Assembly (NCBI GenBank): GCA_016191285.1
Contig: JACPPA010000022.1
Span: 1-64,000, forward strand
Direction: 5' to 3'
DNA from: Gammaproteobacteria bacterium
Lineage (GTDB): Bacteria; Pseudomonadota; Gammaproteobacteria; Ga0077536
Length of the DNA: 64,000 nt
Notes under the pieces: model-generated
What the model saw: the letters and a program-made list of their open reading frames with translations, nothing else
What the model was told of the DNA's origin: nothing
The model's database searches: none
Shown here: one piece after another, positions 27,090 through 35,779 of the stretch
Layout: every line of letters starts with the position of its first letter
Numbering within the stretch: the first letter of the stretch is position 1
Position numbers and translations under genes: made by a program

Positions 27090-28088
27090 ATGAATGCACC
27101 GCGATTATTCCGAGCTTATCGCTGCCATCGCTTCGGCGATTACCACGCGCTCACGATCGAAGAAGTTCCAGTGCCCGCGCTCGCGCCGAATGAGATTTTG
27201 CTCGATGTCCACGCCGCGGCGGTGGCCTTTCACGAGATGTTGATGGTCCAAGGCCTTTATCAACTGAAGCCGCCCTTGCCCTTTACGCCAGGCAGCGAAT
27301 GCAGCGGCGTGGTTCGCGAAGTGGGCGCCGCGGTCATGTGCTTCAAGCGCGGCGATCGCGTGATCGCCGCCGTGCGCCATGGCGCACATGCCGAATGTCT
27401 GACCGTGGCCGAAGAATACTGCTTGCCGCTGCCGCGAACTTTTGACGATGCCCAGGGCGCCAGCTTTTTTACCGCGTATAAAACGGCCTACGTCGCGTTG
27501 GTGTCGCGCGGCGCGCTAGCCGCGGGAGAAACCTTACTCGTGCACGGCGCCAGCGGTGGCGTGGGCCTGGCTGCCGTCGAACTCGGCAAACACCTGGGCG
27601 CGCGGGTGATCGCGACGGCGTCGACCGACGAAAAGCTCGCGGTGACTGCCGCCAAAGGCGCCGATCATCTCATTAAGCTCGACGCCAACGGCGAGTTCCG
27701 CGAGCAAGTGAAAGTGTTAACGGACGGTCGTGGTGCGGATGTCATTTTCGATCCGGTGGGTGGCGATGTATTTGACCAATCGATGCGCTGCATCGCGACT
27801 TTCGGACGACTGCTGGTGATCGGGTTTGCCGCCGGCCGCATTCCGTCAGCCGCCGTCAATCACGTCTTAATCAAACAGGTCTCGATTGTTGGCGTGCGCG
27901 CCGGCGAATACGGGCGACAGAATCCAGCCGGCGGCGCGCAAGTCAATCAAGCGCTGCTCGAACTGGCGAACGCGGGATCTCTCACCCCGCACCTTCACGC
28001 GCGCCTGCCGTTTGAGCAGTTAGTGGAAGCCTTTGATGCGATCGCCGCGCGTCAGGTCATCGGTAGAGTTGTTCTCAACATGAAATAA
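27090..28088 (+). CDS. Quinone oxidoreductase-like MDR family enzyme
   Basis: The 332-residue protein is a zinc-free medium-chain dehydrogenase/reductase of the NADPH:quinone reductase type. The catalytic-domain stretch FTPGSECSGVVREVG lies at about 66-80, and the coenzyme motif GASGGVGLAAVELGKHLGA lies at about 150-168. The structural-zinc cysteines are missing. The start at 27090 begins the conserved AYRCHRFGDYHALT. A longer frame goes back to 26829 through palindromic repeats and is not credible. A TATACT box 8 nt before the ATG suggests a leaderless transcript. The gene is followed after 10 nt by a luciferase-like enzyme, so it may recycle reduced cofactor or act on the same compound. Confidence 0.9.
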   Translation: MNAPRLFRAYRCHRFGDYHALTIEEVPVPALAPNEILLDVHAAAVAFHEMLMVQGLYQLKPPLPFTPGSECSGVVREVGAAVMCFKRGDRVIAAVRHGAHAECLTVAEEYCLPLPRTFDDAQGASFFTAYKTAYVALVSRGALAAGETLLVHGASGGVGLAAVELGKHLGARVIATASTDEKLAVTAAKGADHLIKLDANGEFREQVKVLTDGRGADVIFDPVGGDVFDQSMRCIATFGRLLVIGFAAGRIPSAAVNHVLIKQVSIVGVRAGEYGRQNPAGGAQVNQALLELANAGSLTPHLHARLPFEQLVEAFDAIAARQVIGRVVLNMK

Positions 28089-28098
28089 CGGAGGTTTT

Positions 28099-29121
28099 AT
28101 GCGCTTCGGAGTCATGCACGATTTTCGAAATCCAAAACGCTGGCACTTGCCATCGGCGGTGTTTTATCAGGCCATGATCGAACAGACGGTGGCCATCGAG
28201 CAATTCGGCTACGACCATGTGTGGTTGACCGAACATCATTTCACCGACGACGCGTACAACCCGGCATCGCTGTCGATGGCGGCGGCGCTCGCGGTCCGCA
28301 CCAGCCGGATCCGCATCGGCACCTTTGTGTTGTTATTGCCGTTCATTCATCCGGTGCGCGCGGCGGAGGACGTGATCCTCGCCGATATTTTATCCAATGG
28401 CCGCTTCGATCTCGGCGTGGGGCAGGGCTACACGCATGAAGAGTTCGATGCGTTTTGCATCAAGCGCAGTGAACGCGGGGCGCGCCTGCAAGAAGGCGTA
28501 GAACTCATCCGCAAACTCTTGTCCGAAGAGCGGGTGACGTTCGAGGGCCGCTTCACTCAGGTCAAGAACATGACATTGATGCCGCGCGGCGTGCAAACGC
28601 CGCATGTGCCGATCTGGATAGGCGCGCGCGGTCCCAAAGGCATTACGCGGGCGGCCGAGATGGGCGCGAATCTGATGGCGACCTTAGGGCCCGATCCGGC
28701 GCCCCTGTATCTTGAAACGCTGCGCGCGCACGGCCGCGATCCGAGTCAATTCAAAATTGCGCAGTTGCGCATGGTGTATTGCGCGGATTCGGAAGATCAG
28801 GCGTGGGAAGAGTCGCAGCATCATCTGTGGCATGTGTTTGATTACTATCGTGAGGTGCTCGCGACATCGAATGACGTGGCGGGCGACGCCGCGCCGTGGC
28901 CAATCACGCGCGCGGAAGAATTACGTAATTCGCCGCTGGCGGCGGATCTGCTCATCGGCACCCCAGAGCAAGTGGCCGCGAAACTCGATACTTTTTGCAA
29001 AAACTACCGGTGCACCGACTTTATCATGTCGACGCATTTTGCCGGCATCGATCCCAAGAAGAGCACGCGGTCGCTGGAATTGTTCGCGAAAAAAGTCATG
29101 CCTGCGTTTAGGAGTCGATGA
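28099..29121 (+). CDS. Luciferase-like flavin-dependent monooxygenase (LLM class)
   Basis: A 340-residue TIM-barrel flavoenzyme of the bacterial luciferase superfamily. Residues 1-130 contain MRFGVMHDFRNP, FGYDHVWLTEHHFTDDAYNP with the typical EHH, and ILSNGRFDLGVGQGYTHEEF; later comes HVPIWIGARGPKGITRAAEM. The layout resembles alkanal and limonene-type monooxygenases, which use FMNH2 or F420H2. AACGGAGGTTTT before the ATG is a fair ribosome site. It is co-directional with the quinone reductase (10 nt upstream) and overlaps the next luciferase-like gene (ATGA), so the three form one operon. The substrate is unknown. Confidence 0.88.
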   Translation: MRFGVMHDFRNPKRWHLPSAVFYQAMIEQTVAIEQFGYDHVWLTEHHFTDDAYNPASLSMAAALAVRTSRIRIGTFVLLLPFIHPVRAAEDVILADILSNGRFDLGVGQGYTHEEFDAFCIKRSERGARLQEGVELIRKLLSEERVTFEGRFTQVKNMTLMPRGVQTPHVPIWIGARGPKGITRAAEMGANLMATLGPDPAPLYLETLRAHGRDPSQFKIAQLRMVYCADSEDQAWEESQHHLWHVFDYYREVLATSNDVAGDAAPWPITRAEELRNSPLAADLLIGTPEQVAAKLDTFCKNYRCTDFIMSTHFAGIDPKKSTRSLELFAKKVMPAFRSR

Positions 29122-29927
29122 ACATGAAACTTGGCATCATGGTGCGCAATATGGGACCGGCATCGACGCCGGCGCTGATCGCACAATGTGCGCGATACGC
29201 CGAGGACATCGGACTCGATGATGTGTGGGTGTGCGATCACCTGGCCATTCCCCCCGACGATGCCGAAGGTTCGGGTGGCCGCTACCTCGATCCCTTGGCG
29301 ACGCTGGCCTATCTCGCCGGTATTACGTCGCGCATTGAGCTTGGCGTGACGGTGTTGATCGTCCCGTATCGTCCGCCGCTGCCTACCGCGAAATGGGTGG
29401 CCACTGTGCAGGAGCTATCCGGTGGTCGCTTGTTACTCGGCGTAGGCGTGGGTTGGATGGCGCCGGAATTTAAGGCGCTGGGCGTGAATCGCGCGCGACG
29501 TGGCGCGCTGACCGATGAAACGTTGGATTTCTTAAATCAATGCTTCGCCCAGGATGAGGTCACGCTTAACGCGCAACGCTTTCTATTCAAGCCGCGCCCA
29601 GCCAAGCCGCCCATCCTTATCGGTGGTTCCGGCGCGCATTGCGTCGAGCGCGTGGTGCGCCATGGCGATGGCTGGATGCCGATGACGAGCGAGCCCGAGA
29701 AGTTGCGCGCGCCGATTGCGGAGTTAACGCGGCGCATGCAGGCGGCCGGCAAAGCCGCGCCCGCTGTGATCCCACTCGGCGGTTTGCCGCTCGGCGATCG
29801 CGTCGCCGCTCGTGAACGGGTGCAGGCCTTCGCCGAAGTCGGTGCGACGGCGTTTGTGCATGGCGGGCGCTACACGATGTTCGATGAATTTAAAGCCATG
29901 GCTGATCAGTTAGCGCTGGTCCGGTAG
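29118..29927 (+). CDS. Second luciferase-like oxidoreductase of the same operon
   Basis: This 269-residue protein belongs to the short F420-type luciferase-like family. It starts MKLGIMVRNMGPASTP, has IGLDDVWVCDHLAIPPDD (about 33-50), SRIELGVTVLIVPYRPPLP (about 72-90), SGGRLLLGVGVGWMAPEF and KPPILIGGSGAHCVERVVRH, and ends with a short HGGRYTMFDEF. It is 70 residues shorter than its neighbour, as usual for this branch. The first ATG overlaps the preceding stop (ATGA); a second ATG lies two codons on. FMN or F420 cannot be decided from sequence. Confidence 0.85.
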   Translation: MNMKLGIMVRNMGPASTPALIAQCARYAEDIGLDDVWVCDHLAIPPDDAEGSGGRYLDPLATLAYLAGITSRIELGVTVLIVPYRPPLPTAKWVATVQELSGGRLLLGVGVGWMAPEFKALGVNRARRGALTDETLDFLNQCFAQDEVTLNAQRFLFKPRPAKPPILIGGSGAHCVERVVRHGDGWMPMTSEPEKLRAPIAELTRRMQAAGKAAPAVIPLGGLPLGDRVAARERVQAFAEVGATAFVHGGRYTMFDEFKAMADQLALVR

Positions 29928-29932
29928 TTATT

Positions 29933-29995
29933 GTGGGAGCGGCTTTAGCCGCGAACGGGATTTCTCCAGAAGATTCGAAGCTCAAAGCGGCTCTC
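29933..29995. repeat. REP-like palindrome with degenerate partner
   Basis: GTGGGAGCGGCTTTAGCCGC then GAA (29933-29956) is followed after about 20 bp by a degenerate reverse copy (GCTCAAAGCGGCTCTCACC). It lies between convergent genes just after the second luciferase-like stop. A 3' hairpin or terminator role is plausible but unproven. Confidence 0.6.
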
Positions 29996-30055
29996 ACCAA
30001 GCGCCGCCTGTGGCAGGCGAATTATGCCGAATGCGTCTGGCGCGTTTAGACGTGC

Positions 30056-31132
30056 TTACGCGCCGATAACGCCAAGCTCGCGCAATATCGGCATGACTTC
30101 GCGTTGAAAGCGCAAGGTGTCCTGGTAGTACGCCTGAAACACCATCAGTACGCCGTCGAGCCCAGCGTGGTGCAAAGCTTGCAATTGCAGCGCGACGTCT
30201 TCGGCAGTGCCGACAATTGGAAAGGCGCCCGCGCCCAAGATCATTTGATCAAGCGTGAACCGATCGAACGATCCGCTCTCGAGATTAAGCCCGCGCAGCC
30301 AATTATTGCTCGCAATGGGATCTTTGTACGCGATAATTTTGGCGACTTCCGCCTGCGCTTCTTCCGCGCTGTCGCGCCACAACACAAAGGGAAAGCCAGC
30401 GCATTGAATATGCCGTTCGCGCGCCTGTCCGCGGGCTTTAATATCAGCTACCGTGAGGCGCGCGGCTTCAATCGACAGCAGGCTGATAAACGCCCAGTCG
30501 CAGTGCTCCGCGATTATAGCCTTGGCGTCGTCGGAAATGCCGGCATTGACGATCGGCGGATGCGGTTGTTGCACCGGTTGCGGCAGCGAGTAGCCATTAT
30601 TTATTTTGTACCAGGGCGAGTCGTAATTGAATGTGCCGGGTGGCTGCGTCCACAACCCTTTCAACACTTCAATGAAGGCCCGGGTGCGTTGATAGCGCTC
30701 GATATGCGGCAGGAGTTCGATTCCCATCATGCCGAATTCTTCCTTGCTCCACCCACTAACCAGATTAATTCCCCAGCGGCCTTGTCCGATGTGATCAAGC
30801 GACGCGCCCATTTTGGCGACAATCAGCGGGTGAAACGCCGGTACGTGCACGGTGGAGTAGACGCGGATGCGTGAGGTTACCGCGAGGAGGGCCGAAGCCC
30901 AGGTCATGGTTTCCAGCGAAGTGCCCAGATAATCCGTCGGTCCCCCGAAGCCGCGCCAGCGGCTCACGGGGAACAAGAAATCGAATCCGGCGGCTTCCGC
31001 GGCGAGCGCGATCTTTTTATTTGATTCGTAATCCCATTCGTCAGGTACGATGCGGTAGGTGCTGATGGCGGCCATGTTGCTGCAGTTCGGCATGAAAAGG
31101 CCAAGTTGCAATGGGGTGTTTGGAATATTCAT
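30056..31132 (-). CDS. Luciferase-like monooxygenase of the SsuD/RutA type
   Basis: The 358-residue flavoenzyme begins with LGLFMPNCSNM and carries FLFPVSRWRGFGGPTDYLGT (about 53-72) and INLVSGWSKEEFGMMG, which are family marks of the SsuD/RutA/SfnG branch that oxidises sulfonates, pyrimidines or nitrilotriacetate-like compounds with FMNH2. YDSPWYKINNGYSLPQP and PHPPIVNAGISDDAK follow. It stands alone on the minus strand, convergent with the LLM operon. A reduced-flavin supplier is not next to it. The substrate is unknown. It is the third intact enzyme of this family within 3 kb. Confidence 0.88.
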   Translation of the reverse strand: MNIPNTPLQLGLFMPNCSNMAAISTYRIVPDEWDYESNKKIALAAEAAGFDFLFPVSRWRGFGGPTDYLGTSLETMTWASALLAVTSRIRVYSTVHVPAFHPLIVAKMGASLDHIGQGRWGINLVSGWSKEEFGMMGIELLPHIERYQRTRAFIEVLKGLWTQPPGTFNYDSPWYKINNGYSLPQPVQQPHPPIVNAGISDDAKAIIAEHCDWAFISLLSIEAARLTVADIKARGQARERHIQCAGFPFVLWRDSAEEAQAEVAKIIAYKDPIASNNWLRGLNLESGSFDRFTLDQMILGAGAFPIVGTAEDVALQLQALHHAGLDGVLMVFQAYYQDTLRFQREVMPILRELGVIGA

Positions 31133-31170
31133 GGTGCCGAATCATGCCTCATTTAATTTTGCCGACTTCG

Positions 31171-31209
31171 TCTCCCGCTCCCCTTGCGGGAGAGGGCTGG
31201 GGTGAGGGG
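31171..31209. repeat. CTCACCCC-type palindromic repeat
   Basis: TCTCCCGCTCCCCTTGCGGG followed by AGAGGGCTGGGGTGAGGGG, a clear palindrome of the same family as at 26938 and 39449, lying between divergent genes. Confidence 0.6.
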
Positions 31210-31264
31210 TGTGGAGATCAACGTGACAATAATTGATTAAGTCCGCAGCGCGAGAATTCGTACG

Positions 31265-32398
31265 ATGACGGAACAGCGTAAATTTGCAAGCGTCGAAGCG
31301 GTCGCGGCGGAACTCGCGCCGAGTTATCCCGTGTACTGCTTGCACGGCGCACGTTTGCGCGCGACGGTGCGAGATTTCCTGACACTGTTTCCCGGTCGCG
31401 TGCTCTACGCCGTGAAATGTAATCCGCACCCGCAAGTCCTGCGCGCGTTAGTGGCGGCAGGGATTGCCGATTTCGATACGGCGTCGCTGCCCGAAATCGC
31501 GCAGGTGGCCGAAACTTTTCCGGAAGCCCGCGCGTACTTCATGCATCCGGTCAAAAATCGGGCGGCGATCAAGATGGCGCATCTCGCTTATCGTGTGCGC
31601 CATTACGTCGTCGATCATGCGGCTGAACTCGACAAGGTATTGTCCGAGATCCCAGACCGTAATCTCTGTGTGGTGGTGCGTCTGAAAACCGCACCCGACG
31701 CCGCCACGGTTTACGATCTTTCCAGTAAATTCGGCTGCGATCTCGACGAAGCGGTACACCTGCTGCGCGCGGCGAGCAACGCGGGTTGCGACACCGGAGT
31801 GGCGTTTCACGTGGGTTCGCAATGCGGCAGCCCGGAGGCCTATCGCGCCGGGTTGATGCGGGTAGGCGAGGTGCTCCGCGCTTCAGGCGTGGCGCCCACG
31901 GTGATCGACGTGGGCGGTGGCTTTCCCGCGCCGTACACGAATGCGAGCGTCCCGCCGCTTGCAGCGTATATGCAGGTGATTCGTGACGCTTACGCCGCCT
32001 TGACCTTGCCCGCGACAGTCACCTTAGCGTGTGAGCCTGGACGAGCCTTGGTCGCAGAGGCGGTGTCGCTGGTCGCGCAGGTGTTGTTGCGCAAGGGCGA
32101 TCGTTTGTATCTCAACGATGGGATCTACGGCAGCCTGGCCGAGATGTACCAGTCCAGGCTGCGCCTGCCGGTGCGGCTGATTCGCAAAGCGCCCCGCGCG
32201 GCGGCGGCGATCGCCGAATTTCGTCTGTTCGGGCCGACCTGCGATTCATTGGATGTGATCCCTGGCACGTTCACTTTGCCCGGCGATGTCGATGAAGGCG
32301 ATTGGTTGGAAGTCGGCATGGTCGGCGCTTACTCGAATGCACTCGCCAGTCGCTTCAACGGGTTCTATCCTGAAACGATGGTGGAGATCGGCGACTAA
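31265..32398 (+). CDS. Ornithine/diaminopimelate-type PLP decarboxylase
   Basis: A group IV (alanine-racemase-fold) decarboxylase of 377 residues. The PLP lysine is Lys51 in YAVKCNPHP. The glycine loop VIDVGGGFPAPY is near 215, the phosphate site CEPGRALVAEA near 262, and the second active-site motif GPTCDSLDVIPG (catalytic Cys) near 322. The length and CDSLD favour ornithine decarboxylase over diaminopimelate decarboxylase, which would be about 415. It would make putrescine in the cytoplasm. It is a single gene. Its stop lies inside one arm of a 67-bp inverted repeat. Confidence 0.88.
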   Translation: MTEQRKFASVEAVAAELAPSYPVYCLHGARLRATVRDFLTLFPGRVLYAVKCNPHPQVLRALVAAGIADFDTASLPEIAQVAETFPEARAYFMHPVKNRAAIKMAHLAYRVRHYVVDHAAELDKVLSEIPDRNLCVVVRLKTAPDAATVYDLSSKFGCDLDEAVHLLRAASNAGCDTGVAFHVGSQCGSPEAYRAGLMRVGEVLRASGVAPTVIDVGGGFPAPYTNASVPPLAAYMQVIRDAYAALTLPATVTLACEPGRALVAEAVSLVAQVLLRKGDRLYLNDGIYGSLAEMYQSRLRLPVRLIRKAPRAAAAIAEFRLFGPTCDSLDVIPGTFTLPGDVDEGDWLEVGMVGAYSNALASRFNGFYPETMVEIGD

Positions 32399-32461
32399 AT
32401 AACGAACTGGAAATACCGACCACCCGAAGGGCGCCAGGTCTTACTTATCGTCGTTTTGGCG
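32395..32461 (+). repeat. 67-bp inverted repeat, copy A
   Basis: This stretch matches the reverse complement of 36105-36171 at about 56 of 67 positions. The first 35 bp (CTAAATAACGAACTGGAAAT onwards) differ at a single base. It overlaps the stop codon of the decarboxylase gene. The pair brackets 3.7 kb containing five genes. Confidence 0.75.
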
Positions 32462-32751
32462 CGACAGGGCGTGTAACAAAGTCTTTGCGAGGAGCGCGTA
32501 GCGCGACGCGGCAACCCATCAGGCGTTGTTCGCGTCGGCCTGGATTGCGCAGCTCAACTCGCCAAGACGAATGGCGGCGTTTTTACACGGCCTGGTAAGC
32601 CGGAATCCATGAAGTTTCCTTCAATGCCTCTTTTGAGATTCAAGTGGGTGCGTCGTCACGCGCTTCCAAACCCTTTCTAAACTCCTCACCCTAACCCTCT
32701 CCCGCTGAAAAAAATGGCGGAAGGCGCTGCGCTTTTCCGTACGATTGATGG
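32462..32751. other. Intergenic repeat-rich stretch
   Basis: No gene is seen. It contains the CACGGCCTGGTAAGCCGGAATCCAT unit (about 32585), a 42-bp block beginning TTTGAGATTCAAGTGGGTG (32632) that recurs at 39410 with about 38 matches, and a degenerate CTCACCCTAACCCTCTCCCGC repeat at about 32685. Confidence 0.5.
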
Positions 32752-33147
32752 TTAAGCGCGCTGCACGAACTCAACGACATTGCCGTCGGGGTCGCGGACC
32801 ATGGCAATGGTGACGCCGGGCATCAATTCTTGCTTCGGCATTTCAAATTCAACGCCGGCTTGTTGGCAGGCGGCGCAGACTTCATCGATATTGCTAATTT
32901 GAAATGTCAGATAGCGAAAGCCGAGCGCTTTGGTCAAGCCCAGCGTGCCAGCCGGCGGTACGGTTTTGGGATCGATCAACTTGACGAAACTCTCACCAAA
33001 TCCTAAGCGGTGCATGTGGCCGAAAGGAATGGGCATTTCGCCAATCTTTTTCAGGCCGAGAATGTCTTGGTAGAACACCAGGCTTTTTTTGATGTCCTCG
33101 ACCAGGATGCCTATGTCAACGCAATTCTTTGCCGGTGTCATGCCCAT
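32752..33147 (-). CDS. Single-domain VOC (glyoxalase-fold) protein
   Basis: The 131-residue protein is one glyoxalase/bleomycin-resistance fold: CVDIGILVEDIKKSLVFYQD at the N-terminus, GHMHRLGFGESFVKLID in the middle and VRDPDGNVVEFVQRA at the C-terminus, where Glu is a normal metal ligand. It would work as a dimer; family roles include lactoylglutathione lyase, isomerase or epimerase activity. It lies 30 nt after an alpha/beta hydrolase gene on the same strand, so the two are likely co-transcribed. Confidence 0.82.
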   Translation of the reverse strand: MGMTPAKNCVDIGILVEDIKKSLVFYQDILGLKKIGEMPIPFGHMHRLGFGESFVKLIDPKTVPPAGTLGLTKALGFRYLTFQISNIDEVCAACQQAGVEFEMPKQELMPGVTIAMVRDPDGNVVEFVQRA

Positions 33148-33177
33148 ATGAGTGCTCCAATCGTTGGGGTGAGTGAG

Positions 33178-34032
33178 TTAGAGGTGTTCGATAAACCAAT
33201 CGCAGGCGGCTTTGCAGGCGGGCGCAAAGTCGCGGGTGTACGGATCGTAATGCTTACAGTCCAAAGTCAGCAGGCGCTTTGGAGCGCCCGCGCGTTCGAA
33301 CGCGGCGAGCTGACCGTTGAACGGGGTTTGTTCGTCGTTACGCGCGAGAATCATTAACAGCGGTGTCGGCGCCACGCGCTCGATATAACTGCCGGGTTCA
33401 TAGGTCCCCAAGAGTTCCAAACTTCGCTGTGTAATCTCGTTCGGATAGATGGCTTCGGACTTGGTTGCGAGCACCCAGTCCCAGGTTTCGGTTCCTTCGC
33501 GCGCGGGTTTGGTAGTGCGTGGGGCAGCGCCTCGATAGCGCGCATCACGGTCTTCAATGAAACGTGCTTGGAGTTTCGGCCATGCCTCGGGTGGTACCCA
33601 GCTGCGGAGCGTGGCATCTCCCGCCATCAGGGGAACCTGCGAGACCACGCAACGCACGCGGCGATCAAGCGCGGCGACGACAATGGCGTGACCACCCGAG
33701 TAACTGGTTCCCCACAGCCCAACGCGTTCCGGATTTACAGCGGGTAGCGTTCGCGCGCAGCTAATCGCATCGCGCGTATCGGCCACCTGCTGCCAGGGAT
33801 CAATCTCGTGGCGCGGACTTCCTGCACTCGCGCCAAAGTTACGGTGGTTGTACACCAGGCAGGCGAATCCTGCGGCGCAAAAGGCCTCGGCATAGGCCGC
33901 AAGGCCCATCTCCATCAACGCGGAAAAGCCATGCGACAGGATAATGACGGGATGCGGACCAGTGGTGGTTGGTCGGTACAGCCACCCGGCGAGCTCCACG
34001 CCATCGGCCTTGAACTTAATCTTGGTGTGCAT
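33178..34032 (-). CDS. Alpha/beta hydrolase, dienelactone-hydrolase/acyl-peptidase-like
   Basis: A 284-residue hydrolase with oxyanion-region text PVIILSHGFSALMEMG (about 28-43), nucleophile motif GTSYSGGHAI (about 111-120, Ser in GxSxG), catalytic Asp region LMILARNDEQTPFNG and the late His in LDCKHYDPYTRDFAPA. The long insert PWQQVADTRDAISCARTLPA is typical of the DUF1100/X-Pro peptidase-like branch. It is probably a cytoplasmic esterase or C-C hydrolase. It is upstream of the VOC gene and divergent from the membrane-anchored protein at 34183. Confidence 0.85.
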   Translation of the reverse strand: MHTKIKFKADGVELAGWLYRPTTTGPHPVIILSHGFSALMEMGLAAYAEAFCAAGFACLVYNHRNFGASAGSPRHEIDPWQQVADTRDAISCARTLPAVNPERVGLWGTSYSGGHAIVVAALDRRVRCVVSQVPLMAGDATLRSWVPPEAWPKLQARFIEDRDARYRGAAPRTTKPAREGTETWDWVLATKSEAIYPNEITQRSLELLGTYEPGSYIERVAPTPLLMILARNDEQTPFNGQLAAFERAGAPKRLLTLDCKHYDPYTRDFAPACKAACDWFIEHL

Positions 34033-34182
34033 CGCTTTTCTCGGCGTTCTGTGGACCAGAGTGTGCCAAGTTCACGTCGCGCGAACCAGCAATATTTTGG
34101 GGTGGGTGGAGGACACCTAGGGTGCCGCGTGCTAAGTTTCGGTCTACGCAAAATCACACAGACGACAGCCGGGGAGGGGAAT

Positions 34183-34710
34183 ATGGGCAAGCTACTGTTG
34201 ACACTCATCGTCGTTGCCGCCGCCGTGGTGGGCGGCGGGTACTTCAATCGCACGCAATGTCTAAGCGATGAGGGACCGCGGGCAGCGGTGCTGGGTTATG
34301 TTACTGCGATGAAGGACAAGCGCTTCGAAGACGCCTATCAATTTGTTACCGCCACCATGACTGACGGCAAACCGGTGGCGGAGTGGGCGGGGCTTCAGCG
34401 CAAGATGTTTGAGATGGGTGGGGTTGCCATCGGCGAGATTGACGTGCGTAGCCCGCATCGCGAACTCAAAAATAGTTTCATGTGCGCGGCCACCGCCAAG
34501 GTGCCGAATGTGTTGCATGCGGGCGATGTGCTGAATAACCAGGGCAGTACTGAGTTCGAGGTGTACAACGTGGTGCTGGAGGGCGGTGCGTGGAAGATCG
34601 ATTCGCAAGAAACGTTGTTCGATGAGCCGATGATTCATCGATGGTTCCCCAACGATAAGATCCCAGACTTGAAGGGCACCGCCGACCAGCCAGCCACGGA
34701 GAAAAAATGA
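34183..34710 (+). CDS. Membrane-anchored protein, NTF2-like domain candidate
   Basis: From the ATG at 34183 (with GGGGAGGGGAAT before it) this is a 175-residue protein. It has an N-terminal hydrophobic helix (LLLTLIVVAAAVVGGGYF, 3-20) and a periplasmic alpha+beta domain that contains AVLGYVTAMKDKRFEDAYQF and then VYNVVLEGGAWKIDSQETLF. This pattern resembles the DUF4878/NTF2-like lumazine-fold group. No catalytic residues are evident. Its stop overlaps the start of the HAD gene (ATGA), so they are coupled. An upstream open frame to 33808 is antisense to the hydrolase and is not used. Confidence 0.75.
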   Translation: MGKLLLTLIVVAAAVVGGGYFNRTQCLSDEGPRAAVLGYVTAMKDKRFEDAYQFVTATMTDGKPVAEWAGLQRKMFEMGGVAIGEIDVRSPHRELKNSFMCAATAKVPNVLHAGDVLNNQGSTEFEVYNVVLEGGAWKIDSQETLFDEPMIHRWFPNDKIPDLKGTADQPATEKK

Positions 34711-35348
34711 TCGTACGCGCCATTCTGTGGGACTTTGGCGGGGTAATGACCACCTCGCCGTTTGAAGCCTTTGCGAGCTTTGAGGTAGCCTGCGGGTTGC
34801 CGCCGAATTTCATTCGCGACATCAACGCGACCAATCCCGAGACGAACGCGTGGGCGCGCTTCGAGGCGAATCAGAGTAGCCTCGACGAATTCGATCGCGA
34901 GTTTGAAGCTGAATCGCGTGCAGCGGGGCACTCGATTCCTGGCCGTGTGGTGCTGGGTCTCCTCGGCGGCGAGGTGCGGCCACGGATGGTTGAGGTGTTG
35001 AAGCGCTGTAAGCAAGACTATCAAGTGACCTGCCTCACCAATAACATGAATACCGGTGAAGGCCCGGGGATCTGGGGCACGCAGGTGCGCGCCGCCGAGG
35101 TGGACGCAACCATGGCGTTGTTCGATCTCGTGATCGAATCGAGCAAGGAAGGGTTGCGCAAACCGGATCCGCGCATTTACACGTTGGCGTGTTCGCGGAT
35201 GCAGGTGTCGCCCACTGAAGTGGTCTACTTGGACGATCTGGGGATCAATTTAAAGCCGGCGCGGGCGCTTGGAATGCGTACTATCAAAGTCACATCGGAA
35301 GCGCAGGCAGTGGCAGATCTCGAGATAGCGTTGGGATTGACGTTCTGA
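34707..35348 (+). CDS. HAD-family hydrolase
   Basis: A 213-residue HAD-superfamily IA enzyme. Motif I is AILWDFGGVMT (nucleophile Asp, about residue 9), motif II is CLTNNMNTG (about 112), and motif III/IV are the Lys in EGLRKPDPRIY (about 151) and VYLDDLGINLKPARALGM (about 174). It resembles the HAD part of epoxide hydrolase/acyl-CoA dehydrogenase-type proteins, and the start is the overlapping ATG of ATGA. It probably dephosphorylates a small metabolite or acts as a dehalogenase-like hydrolase. It is followed by an AhpD-like gene after 74 nt. Confidence 0.87.
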   Translation: MIVRAILWDFGGVMTTSPFEAFASFEVACGLPPNFIRDINATNPETNAWARFEANQSSLDEFDREFEAESRAAGHSIPGRVVLGLLGGEVRPRMVEVLKRCKQDYQVTCLTNNMNTGEGPGIWGTQVRAAEVDATMALFDLVIESSKEGLRKPDPRIYTLACSRMQVSPTEVVYLDDLGINLKPARALGMRTIKVTSEAQAVADLEIALGLTF

Positions 35349-35422
35349 TTGACGCTAATCGGATTCAGCGCCGCATGGCGCATCGTTCCTTCGAATAACT
35401 CTCTCAGCCGAGGAAATCCACG

Positions 35423-35779
35423 ATGAGTGAAGAACAAGCCGCTAAAGGCCGCGCGTTGCTGGCGCAATTAACAAACACACCCGAAGCGATCGATCGCTTT
35501 CCGAAGCGCTTCCGGGATTACACCATAGAACATCTTTTTGGCGATGTGTGGCAGGGCGACGCGCTGGCCCTGCCGGAACGCTCGCTGGTGACCTGCACTA
35601 TTCTGACTGCGCTGGCGCGCGAGCCCGAGCAGCGCTTCCATTTCGCCGCTGCGCGCCGGCTTGGCATACCGCGTGACAAGCTAGTCGAAATGATTACGCA
35701 TGCGGCGCACTATGCTGGTTGGCCGAATGCGGTGGGTGCGCTGCGCAGTCTTGAGGAAGTGTGGCCCGGCACCGAATGA
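35423..35779 (+). CDS. Carboxymuconolactone decarboxylase-like protein
   Basis: A 118-residue helical protein of the CMD family. The core ERSLVTCTILTALAREPEQR then FHFAAARRLGIPRDKL, and VEMITHAAHYAGWPNAVGAL, follow the classic gamma-carboxymuconolactone decarboxylase pattern (His at the H of FHFAA, and GWPNA near the end). There is no CxxC. AGGAAATCC precedes the ATG. It is likely in one transcript with the HAD gene. Its length matches true PcaC better than the 199-residue paralogue at 15.6 kb, but the rest of the protocatechuate pathway is not in the window. Confidence 0.85.
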   Translation: MSEEQAAKGRALLAQLTNTPEAIDRFPKRFRDYTIEHLFGDVWQGDALALPERSLVTCTILTALAREPEQRFHFAAARRLGIPRDKLVEMITHAAHYAGWPNAVGALRSLEEVWPGTE

